This document shows, one piece after another, positions 33,897 through 41,587 of a DNA stretch of 64,000 bases. A program made the position numbers and the translations under genes. This stretch comes from Cytobacillus citreus. Its GTDB lineage: Bacteria; Bacillota; Bacilli; Bacillales; Cytobacillaceae. The stretch covers positions 126,343-190,342 of the forward strand of contig NZ_JAGYPM010000004.1 of NCBI RefSeq assembly GCF_018343665.1, given 5' to 3'. Under the pieces are notes generated by a model. It had not been told where the DNA came from. It worked only from the letters and a program-made list of their open reading frames with translations, and searched no databases. The first letter of the stretch is position 1, and each line of letters begins with the position of its first letter.

Positions 33897-34274
33897 GTGA
33901 ATACAATTACAATTGTAGGCATTGTGGTTATGTTTGCAATTTATATACTTGTAAGTCAGTTGTATTTGAAAAGACATCTTGGTATCCAAAACAAACATGA
34001 ATGGTTATTCTCTAAGAATAGAAAGACCTATGCGAAAATTATTGATTTTTTCATTCTTATTTTTTTGAACCTTAATAGTGGTACAAATCTTCATACTTAT
34101 TCACTGGTTATCAGAACAAGTCCAATGTTTGGTATGTTTTTCCTCGATGATGTGAATCAAGGGATTGAAGAACTACTAATAAACCGAACTGAAAAATCCT
34201 ACTATCATAAATTTATAGGTTCTTTTATGATACTGGTTGCCTTTCTAATTTTGTTTGTAGGAGAAAGAGTATAA
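33897..34274 (+). CDS. Small membrane protein, DUF4181-like
   Basis: A 125-residue protein with three hydrophobic segments (TITIVGIVVMFAIYILVSQLY, IIDFFILIFLNLN, FIGSFMILVAFLILFVGE) and a soluble loop with EWLFSKNRKTYAK and FFLDDVNQGIEELLINRTEKSYYH. The order resembles the Bacillus DUF4181 family, but the match is tentative. A GTG start follows GGGGGAAC. The function is unknown. Confidence 0.7.
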   Translation: MNTITIVGIVVMFAIYILVSQLYLKRHLGIQNKHEWLFSKNRKTYAKIIDFFILIFLNLNSGTNLHTYSLVIRTSPMFGMFFLDDVNQGIEELLINRTEKSYYHKFIGSFMILVAFLILFVGERV

Positions 34275-34437
34275 AAAACCTTATTATTCAATTAACGAGG
34301 GCTGTTAAAAGACCCAACGGTTTAATTCTAGATAAATGAGCGTAAAAAATTCAAACCATTAAATTAATAGATAACTTTCGAATTTTGATAGATAAACCAA
34401 GCCATGATACTACTTATAGAGAAATGAGGAGTTTCAT

Positions 34438-34959
34438 CTGAGGAAAGTTGAAGTATGTCCGTATAACGAGCAATGGGTTTCGATGTTTGAAGAAGAAGCT
34501 AGCAAATTAAGTGATATTTTCGGAGAAGAAATAGTTGTGATTGAACACATAGGCAGTACATCTGTTCCAGGGTTAAAAGCCAAGCCAATTATAGACATTA
34601 TGCCTGTCGTTAAAGATATTAACATGGTCGATAAATACAATAAAGCGATGCAAGACATGGGATATGAACCCAAAGGTGAAAATGGAATACCAAATAGAAG
34701 ATACTTTCAAAAAGGAGGAGACAATCGCACTCATCATGTACATATTTATCAGTTCGGGAACGATGGAATACAACGGCATTTAGCTTTTCGCGATTATTTA
34801 ATAGCTTATCCTGAAGCAAAGAAGAAGTACGGTGAGTTGAAGCAGCAATTGTCTCAACAGTTTCCGTACGATATTCAATCGTATATTCTTGGTAAGGAAA
34901 ACCTTGTTAAAGAAATTGAACGACTAGCTATAGATTGGTATAAAGAAAATCAGAAATAA
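34438..34959 (+). CDS. GrpB-family protein with apparent CTG start
   Basis: A 173-residue GrpB/YqkA-type nucleotidyltransferase-fold protein: RKVEVCPYNEQWVSMFEEE, VVIEHIGSTSVPGLKAKPIIDIMPVV (G-S-T with a downstream D), NRTHHVHIYQFGNDGIQRHLAFRDYL and YGELKQQLSQQF. The only good ribosome site (GAGGAG, 34426-34431) lies six bases before CTG 34438, and the conserved N-terminus starts right there. The next ATG (34483) would cut off conserved residues. The start codon probably mutated from ATG; expression may be low. Confidence 0.82.
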   Translation: MRKVEVCPYNEQWVSMFEEEASKLSDIFGEEIVVIEHIGSTSVPGLKAKPIIDIMPVVKDINMVDKYNKAMQDMGYEPKGENGIPNRRYFQKGGDNRTHHVHIYQFGNDGIQRHLAFRDYLIAYPEAKKKYGELKQQLSQQFPYDIQSYILGKENLVKEIERLAIDWYKENQK

Positions 34960-35249
34960 GGTTCATTATTCTGAGTTAAATTATTGAACTATCTGTAGGG
35001 AAACTTTATTCCAGGTGGAATGCAATTAAAAGGAGAGTTTTTTTATGATTATCGATCCTAGTGAGGGATCGACTGACTGGAAAAAAGAATCTCCAATCAC
35101 AGATATGTCACAATAACATCAAATTTTTAGTATGTGGAAACCTCGAAATAAAAATAAGCTGCTTTTTCAAAAAAGTACTGATTAAACATTGTTTTCTTAA
35201 AAATTTCAATTAAATGGACTATGAATTTTTTATAGTAGGAGAATAAAAC
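34960..35249. other. Intergenic region with a short frame
   Basis: AAAAGGAGAG precedes ATG 35045 and a 23-codon frame (MIIDPSEGSTDWKKESPITD…), perhaps the stump of a lost gene. No other feature is seen before vanW. Confidence 0.3.
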
Positions 35250-35704
35250 ATGGAATCTCTTAAGCCTGTAAAGAGGAGCTCTACTCGAATTTATTTTGGG
35301 AAGAAGTATTACCGTTTGAAGAGATATATAGATTGGTTCATAGGGAAAAAGAAGTTTTCAATAAAAAAGAGCAATCCTTTATTACAGCATGTGATTTTCA
35401 CCCATCAAACATTGCTTCTTCGGGAATTAAAAGATGTAGATATGTGGCTGCAGCAAAATAAAGTGAAGAATCTCAAGGTCGCAACTAATAAACTAGATAA
35501 AGTCATTGTCAAACCTGGAGAAAAATTTTCTTATTGGTGCTTGCTTGGTAAGACAACAAGGAGAAAAGGTTATGTGGATGGTATGGTTTTACATTATGGA
35601 AAGGTTACAACAGGTGTAGGGGGTGGGCTATGCCAATTATCGAATTTAATTTATTGGATGACGTTGCATTCTCCTTTAACTGTCACAGAAAGATACCGTA
35701 TTAA
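35250..35704 (+). pseudogene. vanW, 5' fragment (gene split by a mobile remnant)
   Basis: About 151 codons of a VanW-family protein: SSTRIYFGKKYYRLKRYIDW, KVIVKPGEKFSYWCLLGKTT and VTTGVGGGLCQLSNLIYWMTL, ending at HSPLTVTERYR. VanW proteins carry a conserved extracellular domain tied to cell-wall or vancomycin-resistance loci of unclear function. The frame then passes directly into a foreign coiled-coil sequence. The matching C-terminus lies 2.9 kb away at 38651-38830 on the same strand. Confidence 0.85.
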
Positions 35705-36051
35705 ACAAATACAGGGGTGGATGAATGGGGAAACGACTTCCTCCATGTTGCAATCAGCAGAGGTTAGATCAAATCTAGAAAAGCGCCTTCAAGATCAAGA
35801 GGAAAAATTGGATATGTTGGTTGAGGTTAATAAGGAGCTTATAGAAAGGCTAGATAAACAAAGTAAGAGTTTAAATCAACAGTTGGAGTTGCAAAAAAAA
35901 TGAAATTATAAATGCACTTAATAAAAAACTTGAAGATGAAACAGAGCGAAGGGATCGGGAATTAATGTTGGAAATGCGAAGAACCCAAGTAGAAATTGCT
36001 TCTGACAAGGAAGAAAAGAAATCATGGTGGGGTAAGATCTTTTCAAAATGA
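35705..36051 (+). pseudogene. DUF3967/MerR-type plasmid protein, C-terminal remnant
   Basis: Fused in frame to vanW, IKQIQGWMNGETTSSMLQSA is followed by a coiled coil (EKRLQDQEEKLDMLVEV, ELIERLDKQSKSLNQQLEL). After a frame change in an eight-A run near 35894 it continues NEIINALNKKLEDETERRDR and ends KSWWGKIFSK. The WWGKIF-type tail and RDREL heptads are typical of DUF3967 proteins, common on Bacillus plasmids and phages. Its N-terminal DNA-binding half is gone. Confidence 0.65.
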
Positions 36052-36227
36052 AAAGGTAACCCTTAGACGTCCCTCCTCCCTTTTCGCTTTTACCCCCTCT
36101 TTCGGGTATTATTTTTGGGTTGGTTGGTCAGTTGGTTACCTGGTCAATGTAAAATGGCAGCAGGGGGGAGTGACGTCATTATCGTCGTTTCCCCACAATC
36201 GCGCCTTTAATAGTTGGTTACTAATAT

Positions 36228-36512
36228 TTATTTTTTACACCATATAACTTCACCTGTATTCAAAATTTCAATGGATACAGGTGTATCTTTTGAATTTCCT
36301 ATTTCTATGAAGTTATTTCCTTTCCCGCGTTCCTTTACTAACGCAACATGAAATTCCTTATAATCAGTTTCATTCATTTCTAAACCATTGTCTGTATCAT
36401 AAAACGTATCTAATTCATATGTACCTGTATAATTGCTATCCCAGGTTATTTTTAATACGGTACCTGTTTTATATTTAAGAAGTTCCTTTACAATCTTATC
36501 TATATAAACCAT
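36228..36512 (-). CDS. Probable immunity protein for the adjacent Ntox50-like toxin
   Basis: A 94-residue acidic soluble protein: VYIDKIVKELLKYKTGTVLK, WDSNYTGTYELDTFYDTDNG and FHVALVKERGKGNNFIEI. It starts 23 bases after the stop of the toxin-tail remnant at 36536 on the same strand, the usual toxin-immunity order. The family is not recognised, and the role is inferred from position. If the toxin is dead, the gene may persist as an orphan immunity gene. AGAAGGTG precedes the ATG. Confidence 0.6.
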   Translation of the reverse strand: MVYIDKIVKELLKYKTGTVLKITWDSNYTGTYELDTFYDTDNGLEMNETDYKEFHVALVKERGKGNNFIEIGNSKDTPVSIEILNTGEVIWCKK

Positions 36513-36535
36513 TTGCTATCACCTTCTTCGGATTT

Positions 36536-36769
36536 TTATGGTGCTGCTGGAACTATATGGGCACCTGTATTACTATAATGAATGATACCGTTTTTTGTAG
36601 GATAGTAATGTTTGGTTGTAGGATTGTAATAATCTCCTATAATTTTTCCAAAATTCACCCGTTCTTTATATTCATTAATCATTGTACCCTTTCCAGCATG
36701 GGATTTTAATAATGCATTGGCATCAGCTGATAAAATACTTTTTCCTACCTGGAAGTTGTTGTGACCTAA
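36536..36769 (-). pseudogene. Polymorphic toxin type 50-like C-terminal domain, truncated
   Basis: The minus-strand frame has no start and follows a stop. It reads GHNNFQVGKSILSADANALL, KSHAGKGTMINEYKERVNFG, KIIGDYYNP and ends GIIHYSNTGAHIVPAAP. The GKG, IIGxYxN, IHYSxxGxHIVPAxP pattern is that of Bacterial toxin 50 (predicted RNase) domains at the ends of LXG/WXG-type polymorphic toxins. The N-terminal delivery portion is absent, so it is a displaced toxin tip or dead remnant. Confidence 0.7.
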
Positions 36770-37080
36770 TTAAGAAAAGAAGATAAACAAAAAAGATTCG
36801 GTTTTGGTTTTACAGTCGGAATTTTAGCTCTTTTATATTCTTTTTATTGCTTGTTTACTCAAAATAATCTCTTCTAACAGCCCTTGTTCTTTTTTATAAT
36901 AGGACAACTTTTTATACAGGATTTTATGCAAAATAAGCAATCAGATCCGATTCGAAAAATAACCTAAACCCTTGCACTGCCTAGGCAGTCAGCATTGCTA
37001 AAGACAATGTTGAAACTAAGACTTTTTTCATTTCTGCAACTCTCCCCTAATTATATATTTTTTCCAATTACTAATTTTAA
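36770..37080. other. Decayed accessory DNA
   Basis: Short coding traces only. On the plus strand, RFGFGFTVGILALLYSFYCLF (36796-36870) resembles a membrane-protein segment. On the minus strand, ATG at about 37032 with GGGGAG upstream gives MKKVLVSTLSLAMLTA and then a stop, like a broken signal peptide. Confidence 0.4.
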
Positions 37081-37081
37081 T

Positions 37082-37312
37082 TTACCATGTAAGTCCTAAT
37101 TCATCGCAATAAACGTCTGCTTCAATAAAACAATTCCTCATATCAGCCTCACTATCCAATTCACCGAGAATATCATATACTGTCTTTTTTAATGCATCGA
37201 CAGTTGTATAAGGGACGTGGATTATATACTCGTTAGCTATGATCTCCATTTTGTAATGATGTTTTAGGAACAGTTCGATACTTTCTCTTAACCTTCCCTT
37301 TTCCACGTACAA
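37082..37312 (-). CDS. Small hypothetical protein downstream of the resolvase
   Basis: The frame overlaps the 3' end of the resolvase gene by 80 bases. The likely core begins at ATG 37249 (MEIIANEYIIHVPYTTVDAL … DILGELDSEADMRNCFIEAD … DELGLTW), giving about 55 residues. No ribosome site is clear, so translational coupling to the resolvase is possible. The acidic alpha/beta composition is protein-like, but the family is not recognised. Confidence 0.5.
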   Translation of the reverse strand: MYVEKGRLRESIELFLKHHYKMEIIANEYIIHVPYTTVDALKKTVYDILGELDSEADMRNCFIEADVYCDELGLTW

Positions 37313-37955
37313 ATTTATTGTTATTTTCTATTCGCAGCCCCATTCTTGTTTTGGCAGTGTTTTCTAGATCAATAGGAGCTTGTTTCTCTTTACCTTTACG
37401 AGTTGTTTGTATGTAACGATACAATGTTGCTTGACTTATTCCGGTCATTTCTACGATCTCGCTAATACTGTATTCCTTAGAGTGATATAGATTTAGAGCT
37501 TTATTTATCTGTTTTTCTGTCACTCTTGGACGGCCGCCATTTCTACCTCTGGCCCTTGCACTCTCTAACCCCTCTTTTGTTCGTTGAGCAATTAGATCTC
37601 TTTCGAATTGGCTGAATGCCTGAAATACAGTAAGCATCAGTTTACCTTGTGGTGTATTTGTATCAAAGTTCTCTTTTATGCTAATCAATTTCACATTTTT
37701 ATTTTCAAAGTACTCAACTAACTCTATCAAATCTTTTGTACTCCGGCCTAATCTTGAAAAACTTTCAACAACGATTGAATCACCGGGTCTAACCTTATCC
37801 TTTAATCGAATAAGTTCTGGTCTGTTCGTTTTTGTACCTGACATTTTTTCTGTTAATATTTCGGTGCAGTTGTATTCCTTTAACAAATCCAGTTGTCGAA
37901 TCAAATCCTGTTGCTTGGTACTAACTCTCGCATATCCATAAGTATATTGCATCAT
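37233..37955 (-). CDS. Serine recombinase (resolvase family)
   Basis: A 240-residue small serine recombinase. The catalytic serine is in YGYARVSTKQQDLIRQLDLL; supporting arginines are in ESFSRLGRSTKDLIELV and AFSQFERDLIAQRTKEGLESA. The C-terminal HTH is EYSISEIVEMTGISQATLYRYIQ. About 50 basic residues beyond the HTH (KFVRGKGKVKRKYRTVPKT) are unusual and may be read-through into flanking DNA. GGGGGAAG precedes the ATG. It belongs to the plasmid/transposon remnant that split vanW. Possible res subsites lie just upstream. Confidence 0.88.
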   Translation of the reverse strand: MMQYTYGYARVSTKQQDLIRQLDLLKEYNCTEILTEKMSGTKTNRPELIRLKDKVRPGDSIVVESFSRLGRSTKDLIELVEYFENKNVKLISIKENFDTNTPQGKLMLTVFQAFSQFERDLIAQRTKEGLESARARGRNGGRPRVTEKQINKALNLYHSKEYSISEIVEMTGISQATLYRYIQTTRKGKEKQAPIDLENTAKTRMGLRIENNNKFVRGKGKVKRKYRTVPKTSLQNGDHS

Positions 37956-38040
37956 ACTTCCCCCTTTGATAGTGATAATTTTATCATTAAGGGATGTTAT
38001 TGTTAATTTGTTTTTGATAATAGTTCTGATAACGAAAGAT
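37956..38040. promoter_or_regulatory. Candidate res site of the resolvase
   Basis: A perfect palindrome TGATAATTTTATCA (37974-37987) is followed by imperfect arms GTTATTGTTAA (about 37997) and TGATAATAGTTCTGATAAC (about 38016-38034). Repeated TGATAA half-sites directly upstream of a tnpR-like gene fit a multi-subsite res region. Confidence 0.4.
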
Positions 38041-38084
38041 TAGGGATTTTACGACTGCATGTCACTTTAATCGGTAAATTGCAC

Positions 38085-38117
38085 CTGTTTTAAGTGCTAT
38101 TTTGCACTTAAAAATAC
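38085..38117. terminator. Bidirectional hairpin
   Basis: TTTTAAGTGC, TATTTT, GCACTTAAAA, with A/T runs on both sides. Confidence 0.55.
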
Positions 38118-38141
38118 ACCTATTCTAAACAATAAAAGCAT

Positions 38142-38650
38142 TTATTCAAGCTGTGAGCTGGTAACAAGTGCCTTACGTTTTATTTTAGAGGTTTTTCCAA
38201 ATAGCGATAAATGGTTGTTCGAGATACGCCATCTTTCGGGGGAAACGCTTTTAATTAATGTGCTCAAGATTGAGCGTATCTGTGTAGATTTTCCTGAACC
38301 AGTTTCTCCTGCAATTAATAAATGCGGATTCTTTACCATGTCGTAAACAATAATATTTCCGTTAATGTCCAATCCGGCCACAATCGGAAGTTTCATTTTC
38401 TTGAAGTGCGGCTTGTATTTCTCATAATCGTACTCAAGAACGGACGGAAGAACAGCAGTAAATACAGTTAGTTTGATTCTTTTATTTCTCCCTTTATTTC
38501 GATGTTCTCTCCAAACACTTGCTTAAAGCAGTATTCTTTCTTCTTTACCTCTTTTGGATCTAACCCGGTAGGTATGGAAAAGCAATAAATGGCTGCCTTG
38601 TTCTTGTAATCGAACTTAACAGAACGGATTTTAGGGTACACCATGCCTTT
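38142..38650 (-). pseudogene. ConQ/FtsK-SpoIIIE-type conjugation ATPase remnant
   Basis: The minus strand carries a broken T4CP-like ATPase of the ICEBs1 YdcQ/ConQ kind. One frame gives GMVYPKIRSVKFDYKNKAAI, IPTGLDPKEVKKKEYCFKQV and FGENIEIKGE, then a frame change near 38475. A second frame gives KRIKLTVFTAVLPSVLEYDY, KLPIVAGLDINGNIIVYDMV and HLLIAGETGSGKSTQIRSIL (Walker A). It ends shortly after SPERWRI, long before the Walker B region. Both ends are missing and the frame is broken, so it is not functional. Confidence 0.75.
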
Positions 38651-38830
38651 GAAGTTTATGAACAAGCCCACTTGATTACACAGGAATATTGGGGCGGCTA
38701 CGTCAGACATAATAGAATTCATCGTAAAATATTTAACAAAGAAAATGTTCAAATAGATGATGAATTCGTTACGGAAAACCATGCGATTATGATGTATGAA
38801 CCACTTCTGGATCAACCTAAAACCGTGTAA
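38651..38830 (+). pseudogene. vanW, 3' fragment
   Basis: A start-less frame reads FEVYEQAHLITQEYWGGYVR, HNRIHRKIFNKENVQIDDEF and VTENHAIMMYEPLLDQPKTV, then stops. This is the conserved C-terminus of VanW-family proteins (EYWGGYVRHNxIxRK, ENHAxMMYxP). With the 5' part at 35250-35704 it makes up a split gene; some 60-70 central codons are lost. Confidence 0.78.
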
Positions 38831-38860
38831 TTTGTTATTAAAAAATGAGGTGAAATCTAA

Positions 38861-39351
38861 ATTGTTTTACATAAGAAATCTTGAAGAAAAAGAGTTTGAA
38901 TTTTTTAAGGATATGCTTTATGAATCCATACATATTCCAAACAATAAACCATCTAAAGAGAAGTTATTAAAACTACCTCAAATAAAAAAATATTATGAAG
39001 ATTGGGGTCGAAAAGGTGATAAAGCATTAATCGCTATAAATAATGATAATCAAAAAGTAGGAGCAGTCTGGTACAGATTATTTGATGAATTGAATAAAGG
39101 ATATGGATACGTTGATCCTGACACCCCTGAATTAGGAATAGCAGTTTCAAAGAATGCTAGGGGAATGGGGGTAGGAACACTGCTTATGAATAAAATCATT
39201 CAGAAAGCACTGGAAGATGGTTTTAAATCTCTTTTTTATTAGTGTGGATCTAGATAATGAAAATGCAATCCATATATATAATAAACTTGGGTTCAAAGAA
39301 ATCGCTGTATCAGGTACATCTATAACAATGGTATATAGAGTTTTCGAATAG
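38861..39351 (+). pseudogene. GNAT acetyltransferase, frameshifted near the C-terminus
   Basis: A TTG at 38861, seven bases after GAGGTG, starts FYIRNLEEKEFEFFKDMLYE; motif A is LGIAVSKNARGMGVGTLLMNKII. At the T run near 39235 the frame stops (SLFY). One base fewer continues SVDLDNENAIHIYNKLGFKE and ends at 39351 with YRVFE, restoring motif B and about 163 residues. A homopolymer error or recent mutation would explain it. Confidence 0.75.
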
Positions 39352-39401
39352 TGTTTTTACTCTTAAAAGTTAATATGGGAGAACCATATAAATTTCATTG
39401 T

Positions 39402-39441
39402 ACAAAAAGGCTTTACTTCACTAAGAAGTAAGGTCTTTTTC
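39402..39441 (+). terminator. Imperfect terminator
   Basis: GGCTTTACTTC and GAAGTAAGGTC pair with mismatches, followed by five Ts. Confidence 0.6.
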
Positions 39442-39560
39442 TGCTTTAAATAAACTTTGGGTAAGTAGGGGGAGACAAATTTTATAGAATACTTTCCAAA
39501 AAATACTTTCGTTTCATGAGTTCAGAAAATAAAGAAAATTCTAGTCCCTCCAAGAAAAGT

Positions 39561-39912
39561 TCAATGTGACCGTAAAAAGGAAACCCCCATCAATTCGGTC
39601 ACAAAGAAGAGCTTAATGTAACCGTAAAAAGGAAAACCCCATCAATTCGGTCACAAAGAAGAGTTCAATGTGACCGTAAAAAGGAAACCCCATCAATTCG
39701 GTCACAAAGAAGAGTTCAATGTGACCGTAAAAAGGAAACCCCATCAATTCGGTCACAAAGAAGAGTTCAATGTGACCGTAAAAAGGAAACCCCCATTAAT
39801 TCGGTCACAAAGAAGAGTTCAATGTAACTATAAAAAGGAACCCTCCAACAATCCGATAACAAAGAAAAAATGAATGTAATCATAAAAAGGAAAAACTCAC
39901 TAATTCGGTCAC
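39561..39912. repeat. 51-52 bp tandem array, about seven units
   Basis: Units start at 39561, 39613, 39665, 39716, 39767, 39819 and 39871. Each reads TCAATGTGACCGTAAAAAGG, A-CCCC-AT-AATT, CGGTCACAAAGAAGAGT; GTGACCG and CGGTCAC form an inverted pair within each unit. Units 3-5 are nearly identical and the last two are degenerate. There are no unique spacers between units. Confidence 0.92.
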
Positions 39913-39935
39913 CATTAACTCCTTCAAAGGAAGTG

Positions 39936-40205
39936 TTGGATGTTGCTCGAAAAGTCAGAAATACAGACGGTCTGCAACTAAAAGGTAATATAGGGTGTGA
40001 AGCTCAGATTGCTAGAGTAAGTGATTAGATGCAATCGTAGCACTTAAAGAATATGGCCATTTCATTCTTGAAGAAGAAATCGATCATTGAAGTAAGGGAA
40101 CGAAGAGCTAAGATTGTAAAAGCACTAAGAGAAGAAGGCTTTACTATCCTGCTTGTGAACTGGGAGGAACAGGGAGTATGGCGACAACTGCTGAGAAAGC
40201 AGTAA
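39936..40205 (+). pseudogene. Degenerate coding trace of unknown family
   Basis: One frame with two internal stops reads LDVARKVRNTDGLQLKGNIG … ISFLKKKSIIEVRERRAKIV … KALREEGFTILLVNWEEQGV and ends RQLLRKQ. Amino-acid composition is protein-like throughout, suggesting a dead gene, but the family cannot be named. Confidence 0.35.
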
Positions 40206-40291
40206 TCACTTATTGAAATAATGTAAATATTTAGTCTGTTAAGATGGAACATTATAGCTAACTCAAACGTCTAAATTAATGGAGGTGTGGG

Positions 40292-41053
40292 ATGAAAAAA
40301 ATTAAATATTTTACTTTTCTATTTGCTTCTATCTTGTTAATGGCCGGTTGTATGAAGGAAGAAAAGGGACAATTGACAAGAGTTGATTTTCAAAAAATGA
40401 ACCCTGATGGCAATTATGAAGATGTTGTCATGATAACAGACAGCGAAACAATAAAAAAATTAACAACAGCATTTGAAAAGGTAAAATGGGAACCCAATAC
40501 AGAAGCGAAAATTGCCAGAGAAGCTGACGTAAAAGCCACTTTATTTTTTGAATATAATAAAAACATGCCTGAAAGATTGTATGAATACGAAATTTGGTTT
40601 GGTGAGAATAACGGCACTGCAACAATTATAAGTAAAGATGAAGGCTATGGATCATTAGATAAAGATAACGCACATATTTTAAAAAGTGAATTATTATATA
40701 AAACAATAAATTGGGAGCCCCGACATGAATATGCTGAAAATGACAAAGTCTTGTTTACGATATATCCAGACCCAAACCTTGTCGCAGGAAAATCTTACGG
40801 GTATATGTTTAGTTTTGCAGAGCCATTTGAAGCTTACAAAGGAAAAGAATTAGCAATGTATGCTTATCATAAAGAAGCTGGAGAGCGCATAACGGCAGTA
40901 CCTCCAGAAAAGATAACAGAGCCAAGTTCTGGTTATCCTACATTAAATAGATTTACAACTTTTTTCGAACTTCCTATTGGTGGATTATGGAGAATTGAAG
41001 TTGAGTTAGATGGACAATTTTATGGGGATGTCATATTAAACGTACCAAACTAA
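40292..41053 (+). CDS. Lipoprotein, DUF4871-like C-terminus
   Basis: A 253-residue exported lipoprotein. MKKIKYFTFLFASILLMAGC gives a signal peptide with lipobox (LMAGC). An N-terminal alpha/beta part (VMITDSETIKKLTTAFEKVKW) resembles domains that sense or bind at the cell surface. The last 100 residues (SYGYMFSFAEPFEAYKGKEL, LPIGGLWRIEVELDGQFYGD) look like the DUF4871 beta-sandwich of Bacillus; this is tentative. GGAGGTG precedes the ATG. The GNAT gene follows 31 bases downstream, so the two may be co-transcribed. Confidence 0.8.
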   Translation: MKKIKYFTFLFASILLMAGCMKEEKGQLTRVDFQKMNPDGNYEDVVMITDSETIKKLTTAFEKVKWEPNTEAKIAREADVKATLFFEYNKNMPERLYEYEIWFGENNGTATIISKDEGYGSLDKDNAHILKSELLYKTINWEPRHEYAENDKVLFTIYPDPNLVAGKSYGYMFSFAEPFEAYKGKELAMYAYHKEAGERITAVPPEKITEPSSGYPTLNRFTTFFELPIGGLWRIEVELDGQFYGDVILNVPN

Positions 41054-41084
41054 AAGGAAAGAACACAATCGGGAGGAGTCTTCA

Positions 41085-41531
41085 TTGAAAATAAGAAAAG
41101 CAGTGAATCATGACAGTGAAGTCCTTAGTGAAATAGCTTACAAATCAAAAGCATATTGGGGATATTCAAAAGAATTTATTGAAAAATGTAAAGACGATCT
41201 GACAGTAACAGTACCATACATGAAAGAAAATCATGTTTATGTATTGGAGAAAGATAACACAATACTTGCATTTTATAGTCTTTCTACAAATCCTAATCGT
41301 TTGGACGCTTTGTTTATTGATCCTTACCATATAGGAAAGGGAATTGGAAAACTATTATGGGAGGATATAATAAACAAAGCAAAACATTTAATCATGAAAG
41401 AGTTTATTATTGATAGTGATCCAAATGCAGAAGGTTATTATTTAAAAATGGGTGCGAAGAGAATTGGTGAAACTCCATCAACAGTGTTTCCTAATCGAAG
41501 CTTGCCTCTAATGAGTGTTACTGTAGAATAA
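41085..41531 (+). CDS. GNAT-family N-acetyltransferase
   Basis: 148 residues. KIRKAVNHDSEVLSEIAYKSKAYWGYSKEF is the usual start of this Bacillus subgroup. Motif A is LDALFIDPYHIGKGIGKLLWEDII, and the C-terminal part ends YYLKMGAKRIGETPSTVFPNR. A TTG start follows GGGAGGAG. The substrate is not known. Confidence 0.88.
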   Translation: MKIRKAVNHDSEVLSEIAYKSKAYWGYSKEFIEKCKDDLTVTVPYMKENHVYVLEKDNTILAFYSLSTNPNRLDALFIDPYHIGKGIGKLLWEDIINKAKHLIMKEFIIDSDPNAEGYYLKMGAKRIGETPSTVFPNRSLPLMSVTVE

Positions 41532-41550
41532 ATATTTATTTTTATTAATG

Positions 41551-41587
41551 GTTGCTTTACTTCACAAAGGAGTAAAGCCTTTTTTTC
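41551..41587 (+). terminator. Terminator after the GNAT gene
   Basis: GGCTTTACT-like arms (GCTTTACT and AGTAAAGC) are followed by seven Ts. Confidence 0.82.

Noticed and set aside
35705-38650. Intact integrative conjugative element or prophage
   Set aside because: Only one intact recombinase is present; conQ is broken and truncated, and no integrase, relaxase or structural genes are found.
38468-38815. 115-residue minus-strand frame read as one protein
   Set aside because: Its C-terminal part is ConQ-like but its N-terminal part is the complement of the vanW 3' fragment; the join is artificial.
39670-39873. 67-residue protein made of tandem VTVKRKPHQFGHKEEFN units
   Set aside because: This is translation of the 52-bp array; the 51/52 alternation breaks the frame between units.
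39561-39912. CRISPR array
   Set aside because: Units are contiguous at 51-52 bp with no unique sp­acers, and no cas genes are in the window.
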